The translations under genes were made by a program, and so were the position numbers. The notes below the pieces were generated by a model that did no database searches, was not told where the DNA came from, and saw nothing but the letters and a program-made list of their open reading frames with translations. This document shows positions 17,417 to 27,031 of a stretch of DNA of 64,000 nt, one piece after another (position 1 is the stretch's first letter; each line of letters begins with the position of its first letter). Source of the stretch: Pontibacter actiniarum (GTDB lineage: Bacteria; Bacteroidota; Bacteroidia; Cytophagales; Hymenobacteraceae); contig NZ_CP021235.1 in the NCBI RefSeq assembly GCF_003585765.1, positions 3,782,001 through 3,846,000 of the forward strand, in the 5' to 3' direction.

Positions 17417-20284
17417 GTGCCCAGACACCCTGCTCATACCATTGCCTTGAATAAGAAACCGCTGCACCTGTTCTTTATACTTGCCGGGCTCCTGCTTGCG
17501 GCCTGTTCTGCCGAGCGCAACAACCCGCTTAGCAAAGCCTACCACAACACCACGGCGCGCTATAACGGCTATTTCCTGGCCAAGGAGAAGATGCGCCTGC
17601 TGGAGGAGCAACTCCAGGAGCAGATGCAGTATGACTACAGCCAGGTGCTGCCCATTTACCCGCCCATCGACTCCACCACCGCCAAAGCGCTGGCTGCCGA
17701 CCTGGAGGATATCAAGAAGAAAGCCTCTTTCCCGATACAGTACCACAAAAACAGCAAGTGGGTAGACAACAGCTATACCCTGATAGGCAAGGCAAACTAC
17801 TACGACCTGGGCTTTGCGGAGGCCGTCCGCACCTTTAAATATGTAAACGCCAACAGCAAGAGCAAAGACGACCGCCACGAGGCACTGGTGTGGCTCATGC
17901 GCTCGTTCATGCAGCTGGGCGAGATGGAGAATGCCAAGCAGGTGTCGGAGTACCTGCGCAAGGAGCGCCTGAACAAAGAAAACGCCCGTGAGCTGTACCT
18001 GGCCCGCGCCCACTACTACCGTTTGGAGGGCGACACGGCACAGGTTATGGAGAACCTCGCTTACTCCATCCCTAACTTTGACGACAAAGACGCACAGTCG
18101 CGGGTGCGGTATACGCTGGGCCAACTCTACCAGCTTGCCGGCGAAGACAAGAAGGCCAACAAACAGTACAGCAAAGTGCTGCGCAGCAACCCTCCCTACG
18201 ACCTCGCCTTTTTCAGCCGCCTGAACCTGGGGCAGGTAACGGAGCTGGCGGACAAGTCTGACCGGGAGCGGATTGAGGGCTATTACCAAAAGCTGCTCAA
18301 AGACGACAAGAACAAGGAATACCGCGATAAGATCTACTACGAGATGGCGCAGTTCGAGCTTCGCCAGCAGCACTACGACAAGGCGCTGGAGTACCTGAAC
18401 CAGTCGCTGCGGACGCCGGGGGCCTTACCAAACCAGAACGCCTACAGCTACGTGTCTGCCGGTGAGATACACTTCGATAACCTGCACCAGTACGACCTGG
18501 CCGCCGCCTACTACGACAGCGCCGTGCAGGTATACCCCAAAAACGCCATCACGTACGAAGCCGTGGCCGAGCGCCGCGATGTGTTGGCAGACTTCGCCCA
18601 GCAGTACAGCACCATCGCCACGCAAGACAGCCTGCAGCGCCTGGCTAAAATGCCGGAGGCCGAGCGCATGGCATTTCTGCAGCAGCTCGTGCAGCAGGAG
18701 GAAGCGGCACGCCTCGCGGAGCAGGAAAAGCAACAGCAGCTGGCCAGGCAGCAGGAAGTGCAGCAAAACCGCCGCCAGAACCGCAACAACAGTGGCGGTG
18801 ACTTTGGCACCGCCACCAGCACCGGTGGCGTGTGGTACTTCGACAACCCTTCGGCCATGGCGACAGCACGCGCTGAGTTTACCCGCCGTTGGGGCGACCG
18901 TCCGAACCAGGATTTCTGGCGCGTTCGCAGCCGGGGCGAAGCCGGCAGCAACGAGGCTGTCATCGCTCAGGCACCTGAAGCCCAGGAAGCGGTAGAGGAG
19001 CAGACGCCCGAGGAGCGGATGCAGGCACAGGTAGAGACGTATTTAACAGACATTCCGCTTAACACAGCCGCTCTGCAGCGTTCTGAGAAGCAGGTAGAGG
19101 AGGCATTGTTCCGCCTGGGAGGCATTTATGCGCAGAGGCTAAAGGCACCGGCCGAGGCCATCAGCACTTACGAACAACTGCTGCAGCGCTTCCCGCGCAC
19201 CGAGCACGCAGCCGAAGCTTACTACAGCCTGTACCTGCTCTACGGCCGCACCGAAAACACAGCACAGCAGCAGGCATACCACGCCAAAATAAAGGAGCAG
19301 TTCCCGAACACGGTGTATGCCCGCCTGCTGGATGATGAAGGCTTCCGGGAAAAAAACGCCATCAACAACATTAAGGTGCATGCCCTGTATGACTCTGCCT
19401 ACGCTCACTACGAGGCACAGGAGTACCCGCAGGCGGTAGTGCTGCTAAACCGTATCACGGCGCAGTACCCCCTCAACGACATTCAGGACAAAGTGATGTT
19501 TTTGGACGCGATGGTGGCCGCCCGCACTGAAAAGCCACAGGTGCTGCGCGACAAGCTGACCCGCTTTAAACAAGAGCATCGCGGCAGCCCGCTCGTAAAA
19601 AAGGCGGATAAAATGCTGGCCACTTACCAGGACCTGGAGCAGAAGAACCAGCTGCGCGCCGAGGCCCCAACCCCTCCGGCCCCCACACAAAAGGAGCCGG
19701 AGCAAACACCGGAGCAAAAAGTTAGCACAGAAATTGCACAGGCTACAGCGTCAGTGGCCAAGGCCACGCCGGTGCTGTCGCCGTCAGTAAGCACTCCGGC
19801 TAAAGTTAAAGAGCAGCCAGACACAGCTGCCGTGCCACAGCAACAGGCCCAGCCAAAAGAAGCTGTATCACCTGTCGCTACACCGGCTGATGCCACTGAC
19901 ACGCCAGCCGCTGACCCGCTGGAGTACAAAGCAGAGGCTGACTCGGCTTATTACTATGTGTTGATTTACCCGGCTGCTGAGGCGGCCTTCAAAGACATTC
20001 AGCAGAAGTATGAAAAGTATAACAGCACTTACTACAAGAACCAGCGGTTGGAAATTGACTCTGTGGCCTTTAGTGGCAGTAAGGCGATGCTGGTTGTGCG
20101 CGGCTTCCAGGACCCGCAGTTAGCTGCCTCCTACAACATCAAACAAAAGGCGCCGCAGGCTCCGGTTGGTAGAATTAGAGGCGTAGATTTCACTACCTTT
20201 GCAATCTCTTCTGCCAACTATCAGAAATTTATGCAGAAGAGAGATCCGGACGTTTACCTGACCTTCTTCAAAAACAACTTTTAA
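17417..20284 (+). CDS. sprE: T9SS-associated TPR lipoprotein SprE/PorW
   Basis: A 955-residue protein. A GTG start at 17417 precedes a signal sequence with lipobox LLAAC. The following segment NPLSKAYHNTTARYNGYF is typical of the gliding/T9SS lipoprotein SprE (PorW in Porphyromonas). Several tetratricopeptide-like helical repeats occur between about 120 and 750, with a Gln/Arg-rich linker near 430-460 and a Pro/Ala/Thr-rich low-complexity stretch near 740-830. SprE/PorW is needed for type IX secretion and is thought to link the core trans-envelope motor to the outer-membrane translocon. The next gene starts 4 nt later, so it is probably in an operon with PBP1A and uvrC. Confidence 0.88.
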   Translation: MPRHPAHTIALNKKPLHLFFILAGLLLAACSAERNNPLSKAYHNTTARYNGYFLAKEKMRLLEEQLQEQMQYDYSQVLPIYPPIDSTTAKALAADLEDIKKKASFPIQYHKNSKWVDNSYTLIGKANYYDLGFAEAVRTFKYVNANSKSKDDRHEALVWLMRSFMQLGEMENAKQVSEYLRKERLNKENARELYLARAHYYRLEGDTAQVMENLAYSIPNFDDKDAQSRVRYTLGQLYQLAGEDKKANKQYSKVLRSNPPYDLAFFSRLNLGQVTELADKSDRERIEGYYQKLLKDDKNKEYRDKIYYEMAQFELRQQHYDKALEYLNQSLRTPGALPNQNAYSYVSAGEIHFDNLHQYDLAAAYYDSAVQVYPKNAITYEAVAERRDVLADFAQQYSTIATQDSLQRLAKMPEAERMAFLQQLVQQEEAARLAEQEKQQQLARQQEVQQNRRQNRNNSGGDFGTATSTGGVWYFDNPSAMATARAEFTRRWGDRPNQDFWRVRSRGEAGSNEAVIAQAPEAQEAVEEQTPEERMQAQVETYLTDIPLNTAALQRSEKQVEEALFRLGGIYAQRLKAPAEAISTYEQLLQRFPRTEHAAEAYYSLYLLYGRTENTAQQQAYHAKIKEQFPNTVYARLLDDEGFREKNAINNIKVHALYDSAYAHYEAQEYPQAVVLLNRITAQYPLNDIQDKVMFLDAMVAARTEKPQVLRDKLTRFKQEHRGSPLVKKADKMLATYQDLEQKNQLRAEAPTPPAPTQKEPEQTPEQKVSTEIAQATASVAKATPVLSPSVSTPAKVKEQPDTAAVPQQQAQPKEAVSPVATPADATDTPAADPLEYKAEADSAYYYVLIYPAAEAAFKDIQQKYEKYNSTYYKNQRLEIDSVAFSGSKAMLVVRGFQDPQLAASYNIKQKAPQAPVGRIRGVDFTTFAISSANYQKFMQKRDPDVYLTFFKNNF

Positions 20285-20288
20285 CCTT

Positions 20289-22604
20289 ATGACTACGCGT
20301 CAAAAGACCCTTACTCCGAAGACTCCTTTTTACTCTAGAGCTATCACGGCACTGTGGCTGCTGTTCCTCAGCGGCTTCGTTGTCTTTATACTTTATATCT
20401 ATGCCGTCAGCATCAACTTCCTGAACCTGTTCGGCGAAATGCCTAACCTGCGGTCGTTGGAGAACCCAAAAAGTGAGCTGGCCTCCGAGCTTTTCTCTGC
20501 TGATAACCAGCTGTTGGGCAAGTACTTCCGCGAGAACCGCTCTCCGGTAGATTACGAGGACCTGCCGGACAACCTGGTGAACGCTTTGGTTGCCACAGAA
20601 GACGTTCGCTTTGAGGAGCACGCAGGCATAGACCCACAGTCGATGGTGCGGGTGGCGGCCGGTATACTTACGGGCCAGCAGAAGGGGGGCGGTAGCACCC
20701 TGACGCAGCAGGTAGCTAAAAACCTCTTCGATACACGCGGTGATGAGCTAAACAACGGGGTGCTGAGTGATGTGCCGGGGCTGCGTATGCTCATTCTGAA
20801 GACCAAGGAGTGGATCATGGCCGTGAAGCTGGAGCGCTCCTATACCAAGCACGAGATCCTGACCATGTACCTCAACACGGTTGACTTCGGCTCCAACGCC
20901 TACGGCATTAAAGTGGCCGCCAAAACTTTCTTCAATAAGAAGCCTTCTGAGTTAAAGGTGGAGGAGTCTGCGGTACTGGTAGGCCTGCTGAAGGCCCCTA
21001 CCTACTACAGCCCTAAATCAAGCCCTGAGAACTCGAAACGTCGCCGAAACACGGTACTGGCGCAGATGGTAAAGTATGGCTACATGACGGAGGCTGAGTA
21101 TAACAAGCTGAAGGAAGAAGACATTGCCCTGGATTACCGCGTGGAGAGCCACAATGTTGGTTTGGCACCGTACTTCCGTACCGAAGCCAGCAAGTTCCTG
21201 CTGCAGTGGTGCCGCGAGAACGGCTATGACCTGTACGCCGACGGCCTGAAAATCTATACAACCATCGACTCTCGCATGCAGCAGTATGCAGAGCAGGCGG
21301 TGGCAGAGCACATGAAAGACCGCCAGAAGGTGTTCTTTGAGCACTGGCAGGGCCGCAACCCGTGGGTTGACCAGAACATGCGCGAGATCAAGAACTTCCC
21401 GGAGCAAGCCATCAAGCGTACGGAGCGTTACCGCCGTCTGAAAGCCCGCTTCGGCGATCAGGAGGACTCGATCAACTACTACCTGAACAAAAAAGTGCCG
21501 ATGACCATCTTTACCTGGGAGGGAGACAAACAGGTTGAAATGAGCCCGATGGACTCGCTGAAGCACTACAAGAAGTTCCTGCAGACCGGCTTTATGGCGA
21601 TGGAGCCGCAAACAGGTCATATCAAAGCCTGGGTGGGCGGCATCAACTACAAGCACTTTAAGTACGATCACGTAAAGCAGGGCGCGCGCCAGCCGGGCTC
21701 TACCTTTAAGCCGTTCCTGTACACTACGGCCATCGAAAACGGCTATTACCCTTGTTACGAGGTGCTGGATACGAAAACCTGTATTCCTTTACCCGACGGC
21801 AACATGTGGTGCCCGGACAATGCCAACAACAAGTTCAGCGGCGAAAGGTACACCTTGCGCAAAGCACTGGCCGAGTCGGTAAACTCCATCTCCGCTTTCC
21901 TGATGAACAAGCTGGGGCCTGAGTCTGTGGCGCAAACGGCAAAGCGCATGGGCATTACCACCCCGCTGGATGAAACTCCCGCCCTGGCTTTGGGAACAAG
22001 TGATGTGACCCTCTATGACATGGTGGGCGCTTACGGCACGTTTGTGAACGGCGGTACCTGGGTGCAGCCGACCTACATTACCCGCATCGAAGACAAGCAC
22101 GGCAATGTAATCGCTGAGTTTGTGCCTAAAACGGTAGAGGCCCTGAGTGAAGAAACAGCCTATATGATGGTGCACATGCTGAAAGCGACAGCGGAGCCGG
22201 GTGGTACAGCCTACTATGGCCTTCGCTTCCGTAACGGCCTTAAAAATGAGATGGGCGCTAAAACAGGTACAACTCAGAACTACTCTGATGCCTGGTTCAT
22301 GGGCGTGACCCCGGACCTGGTGTGTGGCACCTGGGTAGGCGGCGAAGACCGTTCCATCCACTTTAGAACGATAGCCCTGGGGCAGGGTGGCAAGCTAGCC
22401 ATGCCGATCTACGGCGCTTTCATGCAGAAGGTGTACAAGGACAAGAGTTTGGACGTTTCGAAAGAACCTTTCCCTAAACCTTCTACGCCTTTATCGGTAG
22501 AATTAGACTGTGACAAGTACAACCAGGGCATGCAGATCGATTCAGCGCAACAAGATGAGTTCCTGAACCTGCCAACTGAGATTGACCTTGACGCTGAGAT
22601 CTAA
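20289..22604 (+). CDS. Penicillin-binding protein 1A (bifunctional transglycosylase/transpeptidase)
   Basis: A 771-residue class A PBP. One N-terminal membrane helix (residues about 15-38) anchors it. The GT51 glycosyltransferase shows VATEDVRFEEHAGID with the catalytic Glu, GGSTLTQQVAKNL, and KLERSYTKHEILTMYLN. The transpeptidase has SxxK in GSTFKPF, SVN in LAESVNSIS and KTGT in GAKTGTTQN. It polymerises and crosslinks peptidoglycan in the periplasm. It starts 4 nt after sprE and is followed 11 nt later by uvrC, so all three are likely co-transcribed. Confidence 0.95.
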   Translation: MTTRQKTLTPKTPFYSRAITALWLLFLSGFVVFILYIYAVSINFLNLFGEMPNLRSLENPKSELASELFSADNQLLGKYFRENRSPVDYEDLPDNLVNALVATEDVRFEEHAGIDPQSMVRVAAGILTGQQKGGGSTLTQQVAKNLFDTRGDELNNGVLSDVPGLRMLILKTKEWIMAVKLERSYTKHEILTMYLNTVDFGSNAYGIKVAAKTFFNKKPSELKVEESAVLVGLLKAPTYYSPKSSPENSKRRRNTVLAQMVKYGYMTEAEYNKLKEEDIALDYRVESHNVGLAPYFRTEASKFLLQWCRENGYDLYADGLKIYTTIDSRMQQYAEQAVAEHMKDRQKVFFEHWQGRNPWVDQNMREIKNFPEQAIKRTERYRRLKARFGDQEDSINYYLNKKVPMTIFTWEGDKQVEMSPMDSLKHYKKFLQTGFMAMEPQTGHIKAWVGGINYKHFKYDHVKQGARQPGSTFKPFLYTTAIENGYYPCYEVLDTKTCIPLPDGNMWCPDNANNKFSGERYTLRKALAESVNSISAFLMNKLGPESVAQTAKRMGITTPLDETPALALGTSDVTLYDMVGAYGTFVNGGTWVQPTYITRIEDKHGNVIAEFVPKTVEALSEETAYMMVHMLKATAEPGGTAYYGLRFRNGLKNEMGAKTGTTQNYSDAWFMGVTPDLVCGTWVGGEDRSIHFRTIALGQGGKLAMPIYGAFMQKVYKDKSLDVSKEPFPKPSTPLSVELDCDKYNQGMQIDSAQQDEFLNLPTEIDLDAEI

Positions 22605-22615
22605 CGCTGTTACTT

Positions 22616-24436
22616 ATGCCAGCAAACGAAAAGCTGAAGGAGAAAATATCGCACCTGCCGCACAAGCCCGGCATCTATAAATTTTTTGACGACAACGGCA
22701 TCATCTATGTGGGTAAAGCGGTTGATATCAGGAAGCGCGTCAGCTCCTATTTCAACCGCTCTGCCCAGCATAATAAGAAAACGCTCAAGCTCGTCTCCCA
22801 GATTAAGGATATCGAGTTCACCATCGTTGATACCGAGGCCGATGCTTTCCTGCTGGAGAACAACCTCATTAAGCAGTATCAGCCCAAGTATAACATCCTC
22901 CTGAAAGACGGGAAAACCTACCCGTACATCTGTATCGTGAACGAGCGCTTCCCGCGCGTCATCACCACACGTAACAAGCAGAACGACGGTTCGCGCTATT
23001 TTGGCCCCTACCCGAGTGTTACATCGATGAATGTGGTGCTGGAGCTCATTCGCACCCTGTACCCGCTCCGGACCTGCACCTATAACCTCTCCCCGGAGAA
23101 CATTGCCGCCGGCAAATTTAAAGTGTGCCTGGAGTACCACATCGGCAACTGCAAGGGCCCCTGCGAAGCCCTCGTGGAGGAAACGGAGTACAACCAGCAC
23201 ATCGCACAGATCAAGAATATTCTTTCAGGCAACCTTTCGGTGGCTAAGAACTATTTTAAGGAGCACATGGCCGCCGCCGCCGCAGAGTTCCAGTATGAGC
23301 TGGCACACAAGTACAAGCAAAAGCTGGACATGCTGGAGGACTTCCAGGTCCGGTCTACGGTAGTGAGCAACACCTTAACCAACATCGACGTGTTTACCAT
23401 TACCAGCAACGAGCAGTGTGCCTTTATCAACTACCTGAAGGTTATGAACGGCTCCATTATCCTGACCCAGTCGTTGGAGATAGAGAAGAAGCTGGATGAG
23501 GAGGATGCCGACATACTTGCCTCTGTGATTGTGCAGCTCCGCCAGGAGTTTGAAAGTACAGCCCGCGAGGTAATCACTAACATTGAGCTCGGGCTACCGC
23601 TGGACAACATCACGCTGACGCACCCTCAGATCGGCGATAAGAAGAAGCTGCTGAGCCTGTCGCTGAAGAACGCTTTATACTTACGCAAGGAGCGCGAAGG
23701 GCGGCAGGAGAAGAACAAGGAGCTAAACGAGCAGCGTGAGCTGCGGGTGCTGGAGACGCTTAAAAAAGACCTCCGCCTTACGGAGCTGCCACGCCAGATC
23801 GAGTGCTTTGACAACTCCAACTTTCAGGGCGACAACCCGGTGGCCTCTATGGTGTGCTTTAAAAACGGCAAGCCTAGCAAGAAAGACTATCGGCACTTTA
23901 ATATTAAAACGGTAGTGGGGGCGAACGACTTTGAGTCGATGTACGAGATTGTGACCCGCCGTTACCGCCGCCTTTTAGATGAAGAAAAGCCGCTGCCACA
24001 GCTCATTGTAATTGATGGGGGAAAGGGGCAGCTCGGGATGGCTGTGAAAGCCCTCCGGGACCTGAACATCTACGGACAGGTGGCCGTGGTCGGTATAGCC
24101 AAGCGCCTGGAGGAGATTTTCTACCCCGGTGATACGCTCCCGCTGTACATTGATAAGAAGTCTGAGTCGCTGAAGCTGATCCAACGGCTCCGGAACGAGG
24201 CCCACCGCTTCGCCATTACCTTTCACCGCAGCAAGCGCGATGCCGGCACGCTCAAAACGGAACTTACCGACATTAAAGGCATTGGCCCTTCTACCGCAGA
24301 TGCCCTGCTACAGAAGTACCGCTCCGTTAAAAAGCTGCGTGAGCTTTCGCAGGAGGAACTGGCCGAGGAGATCGGCAAAGCGAAGGCCGCTGTACTTTAT
24401 GCCTACCTGCACCACTCTACAGAAGAAGCCCGTTAA
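22616..24436 (+). CDS. uvrC: UvrABC system excinuclease subunit C
   Basis: A 606-residue protein of normal length. An N-terminal GIY-YIG nuclease (KPGIYKFFDDNGIIYVGKA) makes the 3' incision. A Cys-containing region and a UVR motif near residues 200-240 follow, then an RNase H-like 5' nuclease (IECFDNSNFQGDNPVASMVCF, VIDGGKGQL) and a C-terminal helix-hairpin-helix (LTDIKGIGPSTADALLQKY). With UvrAB it performs dual incision in nucleotide excision repair. It is last in the sprE-PBP1A-uvrC transcription unit, just before a bidirectional terminator. Confidence 0.97.
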   Translation: MPANEKLKEKISHLPHKPGIYKFFDDNGIIYVGKAVDIRKRVSSYFNRSAQHNKKTLKLVSQIKDIEFTIVDTEADAFLLENNLIKQYQPKYNILLKDGKTYPYICIVNERFPRVITTRNKQNDGSRYFGPYPSVTSMNVVLELIRTLYPLRTCTYNLSPENIAAGKFKVCLEYHIGNCKGPCEALVEETEYNQHIAQIKNILSGNLSVAKNYFKEHMAAAAAEFQYELAHKYKQKLDMLEDFQVRSTVVSNTLTNIDVFTITSNEQCAFINYLKVMNGSIILTQSLEIEKKLDEEDADILASVIVQLRQEFESTAREVITNIELGLPLDNITLTHPQIGDKKKLLSLSLKNALYLRKEREGRQEKNKELNEQRELRVLETLKKDLRLTELPRQIECFDNSNFQGDNPVASMVCFKNGKPSKKDYRHFNIKTVVGANDFESMYEIVTRRYRRLLDEEKPLPQLIVIDGGKGQLGMAVKALRDLNIYGQVAVVGIAKRLEEIFYPGDTLPLYIDKKSESLKLIQRLRNEAHRFAITFHRSKRDAGTLKTELTDIKGIGPSTADALLQKYRSVKKLRELSQEELAEEIGKAKAAVLYAYLHHSTEEAR

Positions 24437-24453
24437 ACTTACCGCACAGCCAT

Positions 24454-24488
24454 AAAAAAAGGAGACCCAGTACTGGGTCTCCTTTTTT
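24454..24488. terminator. Bidirectional terminator between uvrC and gldN
   Basis: A near-perfect palindrome: GGAGACCCAG (24461-24470) pairs with CTGGGTCTCC (24473-24482), flanked by seven A on the left and six T on the right. It can stop both convergent transcripts. Confidence 0.92.
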
Positions 24489-24507
24489 ATTTAAACAAGC
24501 TGCTGGC

Positions 24508-25368
24508 TTAGTAGCTCCACAGGCTGTATTCATATTCAATTAAAGCTTCAGCAGCATCCTGTGCGGCAAGCAGGCCGTTCTTGCCACCACCGTAGATATC
24601 TGCCAGGGCTCTGTCGCCTGGGTTAGAGATCTTAGTGATGTAAGAGCTGAACAGCCACAGGTCAAACGCGTCAGCCAGGTTCTTGTGCTGCGCATCGTTC
24701 TGGGCGTTATACCAAACTGCCATCTCTGGGTTGTTACGGAAAACACGTACCAGATCGCTCATTTTAAAGCTGGCTACGTTTTGCTCAAAGCCCAGTGGGT
24801 TAAGCGTGGCCGGCACTTTAATGCTGATCGTTTGGATATCGTGGTACATACGCGAGCGTTTCTTATCGAACACGGCGTTCTCCTTCACCTCCAGCAGGTA
24901 AAGCTGCTTTGCAAAAAACTCATTGCTTACAGGAGCTGCCTCAGTAGTACCAGCATCGCTGCCCAAGGCATCGCCCCAGGCATCTTCCTCTTCCTCTACT
25001 TCACCGAAACCAGCTGCGATTTCCGCCTCGCTCAGTCCTCCTTCTGTTTGCTTGGGAGTCATGTTTGCGATAAACTCTTCGCGCGTCAGCGGAGTATTCA
25101 CAGAGTCGCTCTTGTAAGGGGTCAGTTCACCGCTCTTCACCGCGTTGATGATGATTTTGGTGATCTCCCTGTTTTCAGAGAACATAGGCTTGTTCTGCTT
25201 TTCACGCAGGTCAATCTTACGCCATACTGTTTTCTTAAACAGGATGTCTGACTCTGGAATAGGCCTTGCCGAAGGATTACTGGAGGTCGTGTTTGCTACC
25301 TGCTGCGCCATGGCACCTACAGAGAACATCAGACCGGCTGCTACACCTATTGCTTTAACTAATTTCAT
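24508..25368 (-). CDS. gldN: T9SS / gliding motility protein GldN (PorN)
   Basis: A 286-residue exported protein. The signal peptide ends near MFSVGAMAQ. The family region runs IPESDILFKKTVWRKIDLREKQNKPMF, then IINAVKSGELTPYKSD, and later VWYNAQNDAQHKNLADAFDLWLFSSYITKISNP. GldN/PorN is periplasmic and forms the outer ring of the T9SS complex with the lipoprotein GldK. It is last in the porP-gldK-gldL-gldM-gldN order, 21 nt after gldM. An acidic insert (EVEEEEDAWGD) near residue 130 looks like a flexible linker. Confidence 0.95.
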   Translation of the reverse strand: MKLVKAIGVAAGLMFSVGAMAQQVANTTSSNPSARPIPESDILFKKTVWRKIDLREKQNKPMFSENREITKIIINAVKSGELTPYKSDSVNTPLTREEFIANMTPKQTEGGLSEAEIAAGFGEVEEEEDAWGDALGSDAGTTEAAPVSNEFFAKQLYLLEVKENAVFDKKRSRMYHDIQTISIKVPATLNPLGFEQNVASFKMSDLVRVFRNNPEMAVWYNAQNDAQHKNLADAFDLWLFSSYITKISNPGDRALADIYGGGKNGLLAAQDAAEALIEYEYSLWSY

Positions 25369-25389
25369 ACTCCTTGTAAGCTCTAATTA

Positions 25390-26982
25390 TTAATTTAAAG
25401 GAACGTTAAAGTTCGGGCTACCCACGTTCACGTCTACCGCCTGGCCTTTGTAGTTCAAACGCTTCACGTCAACGATCTCTATTACGACACGGTCACCTTT
25501 GTTTGCCTTAGCGGCAAAGCTTGTCAGGTTCGCCGTCGGGCCATTGAACTCTCCCTGGTCAACAGGTTGGTTGTTACGCACCAGGAACGCTCTCCACTTT
25601 GTTACTCTATAACGCGCTTCGTTAGGTAATAATTGTTTGAAGCCTTCGTCAGCAACCGCCTGAATTTCAACTGCTCTGAAAGACTGGGCAGGAATACCAC
25701 GCTTCACATCCACCGGCTTGCCGTTTACCAGTGCCACAATCTCCGGCTTTGGTATCGGGCGCACTTTAAACTTCTCAGATCCGATAGAGTTGCCACCGCT
25801 GCTTACGTTGATGGTTACCTCTGTTGCACTTGGGATGATGGTCACTTCGCCTTTCTTCGCACCTTTGATGGCTGAGCCACCGCTCGCGCTGAAGCTAGGG
25901 TCATACACCGCACCCAGCGCAGGAACCTGAATGTTCAGTTCGTTTGCGCACTGGAAGTACAGCGCCTGCACCGAAGCAGACTGCACCTGAATTACCGGCT
26001 TCGCAACAATGTATTCCTCTGTTACCGTGAACGTTGTGTCGCGGCCATTCTGGTTAATGGTTACCTGGCCTTTCCAAGTCTGCTTAGAGTTACCGTCGGC
26101 ATCGTAGTTAGAGGCAGAAGCCACGAACTCTACTTTACCTAAACCGTTCTCCACCTGCACTGGCTTGCCCTGGAAGCTCATCTTCGGAGTGATGTTATCA
26201 GAAGACGCGGCAATAAACATGTCAGCTTTGTACTTTGTGCCAGCTGCCACTGTTTTGGACTCAGCACGCGCCATCGCAAAAATCTTCTCGAATTTAATGA
26301 TGTCGGCACCTACCTGCTGCGCCAGCTTCTGCAACGCATCCGCCTCATACTTCAGTACTTCGGCTTCTTTCTGCGACAGCACCGCCAGAGCGGCTACCAT
26401 TGGAGTCTCTTCGAAGTTCAGCTGCGCAAAGTCTTTGCGGCGCTGGTCCGGGTCGTTTTTAGCCACCGGGTCCTCAGAGCCATCCAGCGCCAGTTTATCT
26501 GGTGTGCTAGGGCTGTACTGGTTCAGGAACTTAGCATAAGCATTCAGCTTATCTTTCAGCTCATAAGCAGCGCCGTTGTTTTTGTTGGCAGCACCGATCA
26601 TGTTGATGGCTACGATATCGTTGCCCTCCGGCTGTGCATAGCCTTCTTCCGTTTCACCACCAGTTTTATCGATCAGCATCTCACGCAAGCCGCGGATGTA
26701 GCTAACCATTTCTGATGTTTTCTCGCGTACCTCTTTTGCGCTTTGCAGCACACGCTTGTCATTAGCAGAAGGGGTTTTATTTTCTGCAATGGCAGCCTGA
26801 ATATTACTTACGACCCCGGCGTTATCATTAACTGTCTTTTTGTTTACCTGTTGCAAGGACTCATCCAAGAACTGAAACTTTAACAGGATAGCCGAGCTCA
26901 CGTTTAAGGCAAGCATAGCGGTCAGTACGAGGTACATCATACCGATCATCTTCTGCCTTGGTGTCTCTTTTCCTCCAGCCAT
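25390..26982 (-). CDS. gldM: T9SS motor/shaft protein GldM (PorM)
   Basis: A 530-residue protein with one N-terminal membrane helix (MIGMMYLVLTAMLALNVSSAILLKF), a helical D1 domain (about 40-220), then beta-rich immunoglobulin-like domains to the C-terminus. In the family a GldM dimer spans the periplasm and couples the inner-membrane GldL motor to the GldK/GldN ring. The conserved family start MAGGKETPRQKMIGMMYLVLTA is complete. It lies 49 nt after gldL and 21 nt before gldN. Confidence 0.96.
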   Translation of the reverse strand: MAGGKETPRQKMIGMMYLVLTAMLALNVSSAILLKFQFLDESLQQVNKKTVNDNAGVVSNIQAAIAENKTPSANDKRVLQSAKEVREKTSEMVSYIRGLREMLIDKTGGETEEGYAQPEGNDIVAINMIGAANKNNGAAYELKDKLNAYAKFLNQYSPSTPDKLALDGSEDPVAKNDPDQRRKDFAQLNFEETPMVAALAVLSQKEAEVLKYEADALQKLAQQVGADIIKFEKIFAMARAESKTVAAGTKYKADMFIAASSDNITPKMSFQGKPVQVENGLGKVEFVASASNYDADGNSKQTWKGQVTINQNGRDTTFTVTEEYIVAKPVIQVQSASVQALYFQCANELNIQVPALGAVYDPSFSASGGSAIKGAKKGEVTIIPSATEVTINVSSGGNSIGSEKFKVRPIPKPEIVALVNGKPVDVKRGIPAQSFRAVEIQAVADEGFKQLLPNEARYRVTKWRAFLVRNNQPVDQGEFNGPTANLTSFAAKANKGDRVVIEIVDVKRLNYKGQAVDVNVGSPNFNVPLN

Positions 26983-27031
26983 TTTATACTATATTAACTG
27001 TTGTTTTCTTATAGAACCGTTTCAAAGCAGC

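Noticed and set aside
17399-18373. 324-codon open frame on the minus strand opposite sprE
   Set aside because: It is fully antisense to a well-supported TPR lipoprotein gene, lacks recognisable motifs, and has the Leu/Val-rich composition produced by GC-biased codons of the real gene.
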